Source: Rhizobium sp. P38BS-XIX (GTDB taxonomy: Bacteria; Pseudomonadota; Alphaproteobacteria; Rhizobiales; Rhizobiaceae). From it: a stretch of 64,000 nt of DNA. The translations under genes and the position numbers were made by a program. Shown in pieces: positions 8,989-16,286 of the stretch (its first letter is position 1; each line of letters starts with the position of its first letter). The notes below the pieces were generated by a model that was given only the letters and a program-made list of their open reading frames with translations, was not told where the DNA came from and ran no database searches. The stretch is from contig NZ_JABAIJ010000013.1 of assembly GCF_012641435.1 (NCBI RefSeq), positions 1 through 64,000 on the forward strand, read 5' to 3'.

Positions 8989-10773
8989 ATGACGGATATA
9001 GTGGACGCCGGCGCTTCAGCCGGCACCGAAGGTAAGCTTATACGCGCGCTGGACTGGAAGGGCGCGTTCTGGGTGGCTGCGGGCGTGCCGCCACTTGTTC
9101 TCTTCTCCATCGGCGGCATCGCCGGTACGACGGGCAAGCTCGCCTTTGTCGTATGGATCATTTCGATGGTCATGGGGTTTCTGCAGTCTTTTACCTATGC
9201 CGAAATTGCCGGCATGTTCGCCAACAAATCGGGCGGCGCCTCGGTTTATGGCGCAACCGCCTGGCTGCGATATTCTAAATTCATCGCCCCGCTTTCCGTT
9301 TGGTGCAACTGGTTTGCCTGGTCGCCGGTGCTCTCTCTCGGCTGCGCCATCGCTGCGGGCTATATTCTCAATGCCTTTTTTCCGATCCCTGCCGCGGACT
9401 CCCAAGCCGTCCTCAGCTGGGTCAGCGCGCATGCGACCTCCATCGCACCCGACAGTCCAAGAATTGCCGAATATATTACAGCCCATGCCGGAACGTCGCC
9501 GCAGGATGCGCTCAGCGCATTACTCAGCGCCGATGGCGTAGCAGCATTGACGCCTGCCATCCGCAGCTGGTCCCTGATCACCTTCAACATCCCGCTTCTT
9601 GCCACGGCCAACATCAATGCCACCTTCTTCATCGGTGGCATTCTGATGCTGATCATCTTCGCGATCCAGCATCGCGGTATCTCCGAAACGGCCAGCGTGC
9701 AGAAGTGGCTGGCTATCATCGTTCTCGTGCCGCTGCTCATCATCGGCCTTTATCCGATCGTCAGCGGTCAGATCGTCTCGGCCAACGTGACCGGTCTCGT
9801 TCCACCCACTGCCGCTTATGCCGGCACCGACGGAAGCTGGAGCAATGGCGGCTGGACGCTGTTTCTCGGTGGCCTCTACATCGCCGCATGGTCGACCTAC
9901 GGTTTCGAAACCGCGGTTTGCTATACGCGCGAACTGAAGAACCCCAAGACCGATACGTTCAAGGCAATCTTCTATTCCGGTCTTGCCTGCTGCATCTTCT
10001 TCTTCCTCGTGCCGTTCGCCTTCCAGGGCGTGCTCGGACATGCCGGCATGCTGGCACCGGGCATTGTTGACGGTACTGGCGTCGGTGAAGCATTGGGCGG
10101 CCTGATCGGCGCCGGCCGCATCGTTACCCAGCTCCTCGTTATCCTGATGATCCTGGCGCTGTTCCTGGCCATCATGACCGCGATGGCGGGCTCGTCGCGG
10201 ACGCTCTACCAGGGCTCCAAGGACGGCTGGTTGCCGAAGTATCTGGAGCATGTCAACGAACATGGCGCGCCGACCAGAGCGATGTGGACGGACTTTGCCT
10301 TCAATCTCGCTCTTCTTGCCATCGCATCGGATACCAGCGGATATTTCTTCGTGCTGGCCGTCTCCAACGTGGGCTACATCATCTTCAACTTCCTGAACCT
10401 CAATTCGGGATGGATCCATCGCATGGACTCCGGCCACGTCGAGCGTCCCTGGAAGGCGCCGACTTGGCTGATCGGCCTCAATACGATCCTCGCTTTCGTC
10501 AATGCACTCTTCCTCGGCGCAGGCGCCAAGGTATGGGGTTATGCGAACGCGCTCTGGATCGGCTTTGCATTCGCGGCCCTGATCCTGCCGGTCTTCGCCT
10601 ATAGGCACTATGTGCGAGACGGCGGCAAATTCCCGGCGGGAGCCATGGACGATCTCGGCCTCGTCGGCCAGGATCTCGGCGTCAAGAAAGCCGGAATTCT
10701 GCCCTATCTGGCGCTGCTCGCAGGTCTCGCCATCGTGCTGATCGCCAATTGGGCTTTCCAATTGCCCGCATAG
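8989..10773 (+). CDS. APC-family amino acid/amine permease
   Basis: This is a 594-residue inner-membrane protein with about 12 hydrophobic segments and the APC-type opening FWVAAGVPPLVLFSIGGIAG. The frame opens at 8920, but ATG 8989 is preferred because AATGGGGAA lies about 9 bases before it and the encoded N-terminus fits the family. An unusual ~90-residue stretch between early helices (near residues 125-220) is predicted outside or in a loop. The gene is divergent from tdm with a 243-base shared control region, followed by a strong hairpin. Relatives next to tdm genes are annotated only as amino acid permeases. Uptake of trimethylamine, TMAO or another methylated amine is an inference from position. 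Confidence 0.82.
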   Translation: MTDIVDAGASAGTEGKLIRALDWKGAFWVAAGVPPLVLFSIGGIAGTTGKLAFVVWIISMVMGFLQSFTYAEIAGMFANKSGGASVYGATAWLRYSKFIAPLSVWCNWFAWSPVLSLGCAIAAGYILNAFFPIPAADSQAVLSWVSAHATSIAPDSPRIAEYITAHAGTSPQDALSALLSADGVAALTPAIRSWSLITFNIPLLATANINATFFIGGILMLIIFAIQHRGISETASVQKWLAIIVLVPLLIIGLYPIVSGQIVSANVTGLVPPTAAYAGTDGSWSNGGWTLFLGGLYIAAWSTYGFETAVCYTRELKNPKTDTFKAIFYSGLACCIFFFLVPFAFQGVLGHAGMLAPGIVDGTGVGEALGGLIGAGRIVTQLLVILMILALFLAIMTAMAGSSRTLYQGSKDGWLPKYLEHVNEHGAPTRAMWTDFAFNLALLAIASDTSGYFFVLAVSNVGYIIFNFLNLNSGWIHRMDSGHVERPWKAPTWLIGLNTILAFVNALFLGAGAKVWGYANALWIGFAFAALILPVFAYRHYVRDGGKFPAGAMDDLGLVGQDLGVKKAGILPYLALLAGLAIVLIANWAFQLPA

Positions 10774-10797
10774 CGAACCGCTCGATCCGCATCAATC

Positions 10798-10828
10798 ATC
10801 CTCGCCGGTAGATCATGCCGGCGAGGAT
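10798..10828 (+). terminator. Hairpin after the APC permease
   Basis: Perfect 11-base arms ATCCTCGCCGG and CCGGCGAGGAT surround a 9-base loop, followed by TTTCC. It lies between convergent genes (permease ending 10773, minus-strand gene ending 10875) and could serve both. Confidence 0.75.
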
Positions 10829-10874
10829 TTCCATTGAAAGAGACAGCATCGTCGCCACGATGTGTCCCGGCATA

Positions 10875-11702
10875 CTACCACGGCGCGCCGAGTGCCTCGT
10901 CCACGGCTCGAGCTCGTGCCGGCAACTGTTCATAGGCGGCAGTATCCGGTTTGGCGAAGGCCATCAGTCCGAGCGCGTTTAGGATATCACGCCCCTCTCT
11001 ATCCCGGTGCATCTCAAGAAGCGCGTGCTGGAGCGCGCTGGTGGTGCTGGGTGGCTGATGCCGGGCCGCAACGAAGAGAGGAAAGGGTGCCGGCTTCGTC
11101 GTTGCGACCACGCGCAGTGGGGCGATCATCTCCGGTTCGTGCAATTGCAGCAACTGGTAGGCATAGGCATCGATTGCGCCGACATCGATCGTGTTGTTGC
11201 GGATTGCCTCGATCACGCCGCGTGGATTGAGGAGCGGGCCGACAGTCTTGTCGATAGCACCGCCGTTCGCCAGTTCAGCGGCAAACTCCCGCGGTGCATT
11301 ATATCCGGATTGAGAATCCCGCACGGTCCAGCCCCAGCGGACCGTGGCAAGTTCCGCTGCCGTCAAAGACCTGCCATGCGCAGCCACGATGTGGCTGGCA
11401 TAGACCGGTTCGCCTGCAGCCCAATCCGCAACCGAAACAGGCGCAGCTATCGGCAGCGGCCGTTCATCCGGTTCGTACCGCGAGAACGGAAAGCCGCACA
11501 TGAAAACGACGCCCATATCCGGTCGTGCCCAAAGCTCGGACAGAGGCGCAGGCGGCGCATGGAGAACGATCTCGATCTCGATGCCGGCTTGGCCTGCAAG
11601 CCACCGAAACAGCCGATCCCATAGCCCGGATATTTTGGGGCTGAGATTATACATCCGCGAACAGGCAATGACCGGTGAACTGGGCGCCGTCATGGCGGTC
11701 AC
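10875..11702 (-). CDS. PhnD-like ligand-binding protein without signal peptide
   Basis: This 275-residue protein resembles the phosphonate/phosphite periplasmic-binding (PhnD-like) fold. It has MCGFPFSRY near residue 68, a VRDSQSGYNAPREF segment near 127 and AIRNNTIDVGAIDAYAYQLL near 166. Unlike transport proteins of that family it has no export signal or lipobox; the N-terminus is short and polar. No permease or ATPase gene adjoins it. It is the last gene of a five-gene operon, its GTG start overlapping the previous stop by 4 bases (an ATG at 11693 is also possible). It could be a cytosolic ligand sensor or an enzyme using this fold. Substrate and function are unknown. Confidence 0.7.
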   Translation of the reverse strand: MTAMTAPSSPVIACSRMYNLSPKISGLWDRLFRWLAGQAGIEIEIVLHAPPAPLSELWARPDMGVVFMCGFPFSRYEPDERPLPIAAPVSVADWAAGEPVYASHIVAAHGRSLTAAELATVRWGWTVRDSQSGYNAPREFAAELANGGAIDKTVGPLLNPRGVIEAIRNNTIDVGAIDAYAYQLLQLHEPEMIAPLRVVATTKPAPFPLFVAARHQPPSTTSALQHALLEMHRDREGRDILNALGLMAFAKPDTAAYEQLPARARAVDEALGAPW

Positions 11703-12703
11703 GCAAAGCGAAGGCGTTGACCGATGTTCATGCGCTTGGCCTTGTCGACCATCGCAGCCCCGAGCGCCACATCGGTCGTGCTGAGACCGCGGTGCCAGAA
11801 AAGGATGGTTTCGTCATCGCTTTCGCGGCCTGGCTTGGCGCCACAGACGATCTGACCGATCTCCGCATGCAGGTTTTCCGCGGTCACCTTGCCTTCATCG
11901 ACATGACGGCGCAGGGCGCCAAAAGGACGTCCAGGACCGCACTGGCCCCAATCGTCGACCACGACCTTGTCCATGATATCCGTCAGATCGAATTCGAGCG
12001 CACTCATCGTGCCATAGGGGACGACGAACGCACCCTTCTTGACCCAGGTCGTCTTGAAAAGCGGGGTCGGCTCCGGCAGTCGGCTCGCCTCGATCATGAT
12101 GTCGGCGCCCTTGAGGCAATCCTCCCAGTTATCAGTCACGATGATCTTCTTGCCGAGATCTTTTTCAAGCCGGGCGGCAAAGGCATCGCGGCTTTCGGGA
12201 CGGCGGGAGTGGATGCGAATTTCATCGAAATCAAAGAGATGATCGAGCAAGCGTACATTCCAGTAGGACGTGCCGCGCGCGCCAATATGGCCGAGGATCT
12301 TGCTATCCTTGCGGGCGAGGTGGCGGGCGCCAATCGCGGTCACGGCTCCAGTCCGCATATCCGTAATGGCTGTCGCGTCGACGATCGCCTTCGGAACGCC
12401 TGTGCGCGGGTCGAAGAGATTGAGCACGGCCAGTTCCGATGGAAGTCCCTGCTTGTAATTGTCGACAAAATCGCCGACCACCTTGACGCCGGCGTAGTCG
12501 AGCGGCTTCACGTAGCCGCGCAACACGTTGAAATGTCCCTTGTCGGAGCTTTCCGGCACCAGATGGACACGGGGTTCGATCACGGTCTCGCCACGTCCCT
12601 GTGCATCGAGCGCCTTGCTAACCGCATCGAGAATTTCATCGTTGGACAGGGCCAAAGCCTTGGCATCGATGGCGTTCAGATAGTCGATCCAGATTTCCTG
12701 CAT
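11699..12703 (-). CDS. Ornithine cyclodeaminase/mu-crystallin family protein
   Basis: This 334-residue protein has the family's arrangement: an N-terminal substrate-binding part with GVKVVGDFVDNYKQGLPSE, ATAITDMRTGAVTAIGARHL near residue 110, then a Rossmann domain (GHIGARGTSYWNVRLLDHL) with GADIMIEASRLPEPTPLF near 202. Members are ornithine cyclodeaminases, ketimine reductases, and alanine or opine dehydrogenases, all binding NAD(P). The canonical GxGxQA nucleotide motif is altered to GHIGARG. A GGAGAA ribosome site precedes ATG 12703. It lies between the lyase-like gene (101-base gap) and the PhnD-like gene (4-base overlap). An imine-reducing or amino-acid-dehydrogenating step in the same pathway is likely, but the substrate cannot be told. 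Confidence 0.8.
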   Translation of the reverse strand: MQEIWIDYLNAIDAKALALSNDEILDAVSKALDAQGRGETVIEPRVHLVPESSDKGHFNVLRGYVKPLDYAGVKVVGDFVDNYKQGLPSELAVLNLFDPRTGVPKAIVDATAITDMRTGAVTAIGARHLARKDSKILGHIGARGTSYWNVRLLDHLFDFDEIRIHSRRPESRDAFAARLEKDLGKKIIVTDNWEDCLKGADIMIEASRLPEPTPLFKTTWVKKGAFVVPYGTMSALEFDLTDIMDKVVVDDWGQCGPGRPFGALRRHVDEGKVTAENLHAEIGQIVCGAKPGRESDDETILFWHRGLSTTDVALGAAMVDKAKRMNIGQRLRFA

Positions 12704-12804
12704 TGCCGTTCTCCAGTGTCATTGCCGGCAGCGCCGGTTGTTTGTTTTGTGCAAAATCTACGAAGCTTGCCGTAATGGTTGTCCGAGGCAGAAGGCTATT
12801 TTCC

Positions 12805-14307
12805 CTATGCCGAGTTATTCGCGATGAAAGCCGCCAGGTTCTCGACGTCCGGTCCCTGGGCGCGATCCTCTCCGAGCGGAGATATGAGATTGCGGACTTG
12901 GCGATAGGCCTGCCCGGTACCTGTACCAAGCTCGCCGTCTACGCCACGCAGTTCGACCGCTTGCGCCGAAACGATCAGCTCGATAGCGACGAGATAGCGC
13001 AGGCGCTCGATAATGGCCTCCGTCTTCGCCAAAACGCTTGGAGCCATCGAAGCCTGATCTTCGATCCCGTCAGCGACAGGGATCGGCGTGAGCGATATCG
13101 GCATCGCGAAATGGCGTATCTCCGCCTCCAGCGCCGAGACTGTCTTTTGCACGGTTGCAAAGCCGTTGCGGCTCTGACCGAGCGACGTGAGAAAGCGTGG
13201 AAGCTCCGACATCGCAGCCGACATGATTTTCATCGTGCGATAGGCGGTTGCTGCCGCACAATGCGCCATCGCCTGTCCCAGGCGCTCCCAAGCTAGGACA
13301 AAAGCCGTCATGTCGAAATTGCCGTGCGAAAGGATAAGGCCTTCATCGGCGAGAACGACGGGATTGTCGCCAGAGCTTGCGATTTCGATCTCGGTGATGT
13401 CACGGGCTTCGCCAATCGCGTGCGAAAGCGCGCCCCAGACTTGTGGCGCGCAACGATAGCTCAAGGGGTCCTGCAAGCGGCGAGCAGCACCGTCCAACAA
13501 CAAGGAGCTGCCGGAGAGCAGATCCCGGAGCCGAGCTGCCGCTTCGCGTTGGCCGAAGGCTGGGCGCGCAGCCAAGGCGCGATCGTCGAATGCCGACACA
13601 TTGGCCCTGAACGCCTCGAAATTCAGGGCGAGGGCTGCAAGCGACCAGCCGAACAATCGTTCGATATCCTCGATGCATAGGCAAGCTCTGCCGACCGACA
13701 GGCTGTTGGCGACGACAAGAACGTGTCCATCCTTCGGTGCGAAGGGCAGGGGCTCAAGTCCAGCCTTGATCAAGGCCTCGCTGGCAGGCATCACCACACC
13801 ATCGACTTCAGCTTCGCCATCGCCGAGCAAGGCACGGCCCATATGGGCCAGCGGCGCAAGATCTGCCGCACCGATCGAACCGAGAGACGGCACGACCGGA
13901 TGAAAACCCGCATTCAGCGCCGCCACCAGGCCTTGAAGGACGGGCAGCGATACGCCGGAACCGCCGGCCGCCATACCGGCAACGCGGGCGGCCATCATCG
14001 CGCGAACTATTTCGCGGGGCAGATTTGCGCCAACACCGACCGCACGCGCCTGCGGCACGCGCAGCTGAAACGCAATGAGATCGTCCGTCGCAAGCCTTGT
14101 GTCGACACCGGCACCCAATCCCGTCGTCAGCCCATAGACCGGCCGATCGGCCTCGAGATACCGATCCACAACGGCGCGGGCGGAAACAATCCTGTCTTCG
14201 ACTGCAGGCGCAAGCACGATGCGCGCATCGTGCCGTGCGATGGCGGCGATGTCATTGATTGTCGGAGGAGTGTCGGTGAGGGAAACGATGTTGCCGCCCT
14301 TGTTCAT
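12805..14307 (-). CDS. Histidine/aromatic ammonia-lyase homologue lacking the MIO motif
   Basis: This 500-residue protein has the fold and length of HutH/PAL enzymes, with YGLTTGLGAG near residue 78, the downstream SSGDNPVVLADEGLILSHGNF and QDPLSYRCAPQVWGAL. The family's catalytic electrophile (MIO) forms from Ala-Ser-Gly in GSxGASGDLAPLAH. Here the sequence is GSIGAADLAPLAH, one residue shorter and without Ser-Gly. NGTQ of HutH is replaced by NSLS, and SERR by TAYR. So the fold is kept but the canonical ammonia-lyase chemistry should not work. ATG 14307 overlaps the upstream regulator gene by 4 bases. It may have a different reaction or a binding role; calling it hutH would be misleading. 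Confidence 0.85.
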   Translation of the reverse strand: MNKGGNIVSLTDTPPTINDIAAIARHDARIVLAPAVEDRIVSARAVVDRYLEADRPVYGLTTGLGAGVDTRLATDDLIAFQLRVPQARAVGVGANLPREIVRAMMAARVAGMAAGGSGVSLPVLQGLVAALNAGFHPVVPSLGSIGAADLAPLAHMGRALLGDGEAEVDGVVMPASEALIKAGLEPLPFAPKDGHVLVVANSLSVGRACLCIEDIERLFGWSLAALALNFEAFRANVSAFDDRALAARPAFGQREAAARLRDLLSGSSLLLDGAARRLQDPLSYRCAPQVWGALSHAIGEARDITEIEIASSGDNPVVLADEGLILSHGNFDMTAFVLAWERLGQAMAHCAAATAYRTMKIMSAAMSELPRFLTSLGQSRNGFATVQKTVSALEAEIRHFAMPISLTPIPVADGIEDQASMAPSVLAKTEAIIERLRYLVAIELIVSAQAVELRGVDGELGTGTGQAYRQVRNLISPLGEDRAQGPDVENLAAFIANNSA

Positions 14308-15068
14308 TTCAGTCTCTCTCCCAGAAGAGCGATCGGTTTCATCCGCCCTTTAGCCGAGCGGGCCTCCAGTCGGTATTTGTCGCCGGGATACGTCAGGAGC
14401 GCACAGGTCACGACAGCTTCACCGGACCAGGTCCGCCGAAATACGCGCAGGCAAGGCCGATCGGCCTCGATATCGAGCAGCTCGCGGATCGTCATGTCCG
14501 GCTGTATCGCCTCGACGAAATGTTCGAACTCGGTGATGGGCGCCACGCGCGTCAGATATTCGTTGGGCGTTATCGACCTGAAGTCATTTGCCAGATAGTC
14601 GGGGGCGATAAGCGGATTGACATAGCGCTCTTCGACCTGGATCGGCTGCCCATTCTCGAAATGGACGATCAAACTATGCAGGACCTCGGTGCCCGGCTCC
14701 AGATCGAGCGATTGCGCAACATCCACATCGGCCGCGATTCGATCGGCGATCATGACGTTCGCCATATGCCGATGGCCGCGGCTGTTTATTTCGTCGGCGA
14801 TATTCTTGATTTGCAGCAGGTCGATATCCTGGCGCTGCGCGCTGACGAACGTTCCGAAGCCCGCGCGGCGGGTCAGCACGCCTTCGAACATCAGCTCGCG
14901 CAAGGCTCTGTTCGCCGTCATCCGGCTGACGCCGAACGAAGAAACCAGCTCGCTTTCTGAGTAGACGCGATCGCCGGGTTTCAATTCGCCTTTGGCGATC
15001 ATGCCGGTGATCGTTTCCTTGATCCGCAGATAATGCGGTGGGTCGCTCTGCGTCTTCACGGCGCTCAT
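14304..15068 (-). CDS. HutC-type GntR transcriptional repressor (UTRA domain)
   Basis: This 254-residue regulator has an N-terminal GntR winged helix (residues ~12-78: LKPGDRVYSESELVSSFGVS, then MTANRALRELMFEGVLTRR). A UTRA ligand-binding domain follows (QIKNIADEINSRGH, VEERYVNPLIAPDYL). The linker and UTRA sequence are most like HutC, the urocanate-responsive repressor of histidine utilisation. No hutU, hutI or hutG gene is nearby, so the ligand may be a related compound. It sits inside the operon it probably controls, overlapping both neighbours by 4 bases. The palindrome CTGTATATACAG at 16052-16063, upstream of the operon's first gene, resembles HutC operators and is its likely target. Confidence 0.85.
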   Translation of the reverse strand: MSAVKTQSDPPHYLRIKETITGMIAKGELKPGDRVYSESELVSSFGVSRMTANRALRELMFEGVLTRRAGFGTFVSAQRQDIDLLQIKNIADEINSRGHRHMANVMIADRIAADVDVAQSLDLEPGTEVLHSLIVHFENGQPIQVEERYVNPLIAPDYLANDFRSITPNEYLTRVAPITEFEHFVEAIQPDMTIRELLDIEADRPCLRVFRRTWSGEAVVTCALLTYPGDKYRLEARSAKGRMKPIALLGERLK

Positions 15069-15922
15069 GCCAGCCTCGCATGACCGTAATCGAGGACCGT
15101 GGCATTTCGCGCCGGCACGCGAGCGCGGAAATGAATATCTGACTTTTCTCGCCAGATGTCGAATTCCAGCGCATCTCCGGGAAAGACTACTGCCGTAAAC
15201 CGCGCAGCGATAAAGCCGACATCAACCAAGCCTTCGGCCACCACCGAGCGTGCGATGGCATAGCTCGCATAGCCGAAAGTGCAAAGCCCATGAAGGATCG
15301 GGCGCGGAAACCCAGCGCCCGCAGCATAGGCGGGGTTCGCATGCAGCGGATTGAGATCACCGTTCAAGCGATAGAGGAGGGCTGCATCTGCCGGCACCTT
15401 GATCGTGAATACGGCGTCGGCGCTCCGATCTGGGACAGGGTGAAGCGGCTCGAGCGGTTTGCCCGCCGATCCACAGCCGCCATCACCACGGCAGGCGTTC
15501 GTCTGTATGACGCTGGCAATCGGCGTCTCGTCACCCTCCGCCACGATGGTCCGCTCGGAGGTTGCAAACATGCCCTTATCCGGGCCGCGATCAACAACGG
15601 AAATCACGCGTGAATGCGAGCGAAGCGGCGTGCCAAGAGGAATTGGCCGGTGGATCGTCAACCGTTGCTCGGCATGGACAAGCTGCTGCCAATCGACACC
15701 GGCTTCTTCCATCAAAGGGCCTGGATCGGCGACCACATTTGCCAGGGTCGGCGTGACGATAAGATCTCGCTCCACCAGCCGGCGTAAATGCGCGCCATCG
15801 ACGGGCTCGGCCCCATATCCTGTCGAGAGCGCATACAAGATCGCGTCACGCGCGTTAACGGTTTGCCGAACATCCGGTATCGGAAATTCCATAAGCGAGG
15901 CAGCGGATACGGGCACGATCAA
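15065..15922 (-). CDS. MaoC-type (hotdog) enoyl-CoA hydratase-like protein
   Basis: This 285-residue protein has an N-terminal hotdog-like half and a C-terminal MaoC half. The C-terminal half bears the hydratase-2 signature YRLNGDLNPLHANP followed by PRPILHGLCTFG (~residues 190-225); the Asp and His of this motif are the catalytic pair in (R)-specific enoyl-CoA hydratases. This is the length of bacterial versions of the eukaryotic peroxisomal hydratase-2 domain. It opens the operon and overlaps the HutC-type gene by 4 bases. A CoA-thioester hydration step would be unusual beside a HutH-like protein and suggests a pathway through an unsaturated acyl-CoA. No CoA ligase or thiolase is nearby. 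Confidence 0.8.
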   Translation of the reverse strand: MIVPVSAASLMEFPIPDVRQTVNARDAILYALSTGYGAEPVDGAHLRRLVERDLIVTPTLANVVADPGPLMEEAGVDWQQLVHAEQRLTIHRPIPLGTPLRSHSRVISVVDRGPDKGMFATSERTIVAEGDETPIASVIQTNACRGDGGCGSAGKPLEPLHPVPDRSADAVFTIKVPADAALLYRLNGDLNPLHANPAYAAGAGFPRPILHGLCTFGYASYAIARSVVAEGLVDVGFIAARFTAVVFPGDALEFDIWREKSDIHFRARVPARNATVLDYGHARLA

Positions 15923-16051
15923 TCTCTCGGTTTCACAACTGGTTTGTCAGCGAGGCTGAGGGCCGATGTGACGATGGTCGTGTCACATGAAGGAGGTGCT
16001 GCCGCTTCTCTGGAACCGATAGTCTGCATCGAACTGCCCAATCGTCGTTGG

Positions 16052-16063
16052 CTGTATATACAG
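16052..16063. promoter_or_regulatory. Candidate HutC-type operator
   Basis: CTGTATATACAG is a perfect 12-base palindrome, 130 bases upstream of the first gene of the operon that encodes the HutC-type regulator. Known HutC sites centre on a similar TGTATATACA core. Function is inferred. Confidence 0.55.
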
Positions 16064-16123
16064 GCATACGATTTGAGCGTCGGCAAGGGTAATAATCTTA
16101 CTCGATAAAAATAGACGCGCGCC

Positions 16124-16166
16124 AAAACCAGAAGGCAGCTATAGCATTGCCATCGCTGCCTTCTGG
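16124..16166 (-). terminator. Terminator of the ferredoxin/reductase operon
   Basis: Perfect 12-base arms CCAGAAGGCAGC and GCTGCCTTCTGG flank a 15-base loop. On the minus strand the stem is followed directly by TTTT, as in an intrinsic terminator. It lies about 120 bases after the reductase stop at 16287. Confidence 0.8.
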
Positions 16167-16286
16167 CGGAACGCAATTTGAGAGGGGGACGGCAAATCGC
16201 CGAACATCGACCTGACGGCTTAACAGTCGTGGGGTGAACGATATTCTAGTCTCAAGCCATGATCACACGCCGTTCGCTTTCACATA

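Larger units (their letters stand above)
15923..16286. other. Intergenic region, 364 bases, no gene seen
   Basis: Between the start of the MaoC-type gene and the end of the ferredoxin reductase gene (both minus strand). It holds a terminator at 16124-16166, a palindromic candidate operator at 16052-16063, and presumably the promoter of the HutC-type operon. Short open frames here have no ribosome site or recognisable product. Confidence 0.7.

Noticed and set aside
12805..14307. Annotation as a working histidine ammonia-lyase (hutH)
   Set aside because: The MIO-forming Ala-Ser-Gly is missing and other active-site motifs differ; no hutU, hutI or hutG nearby.
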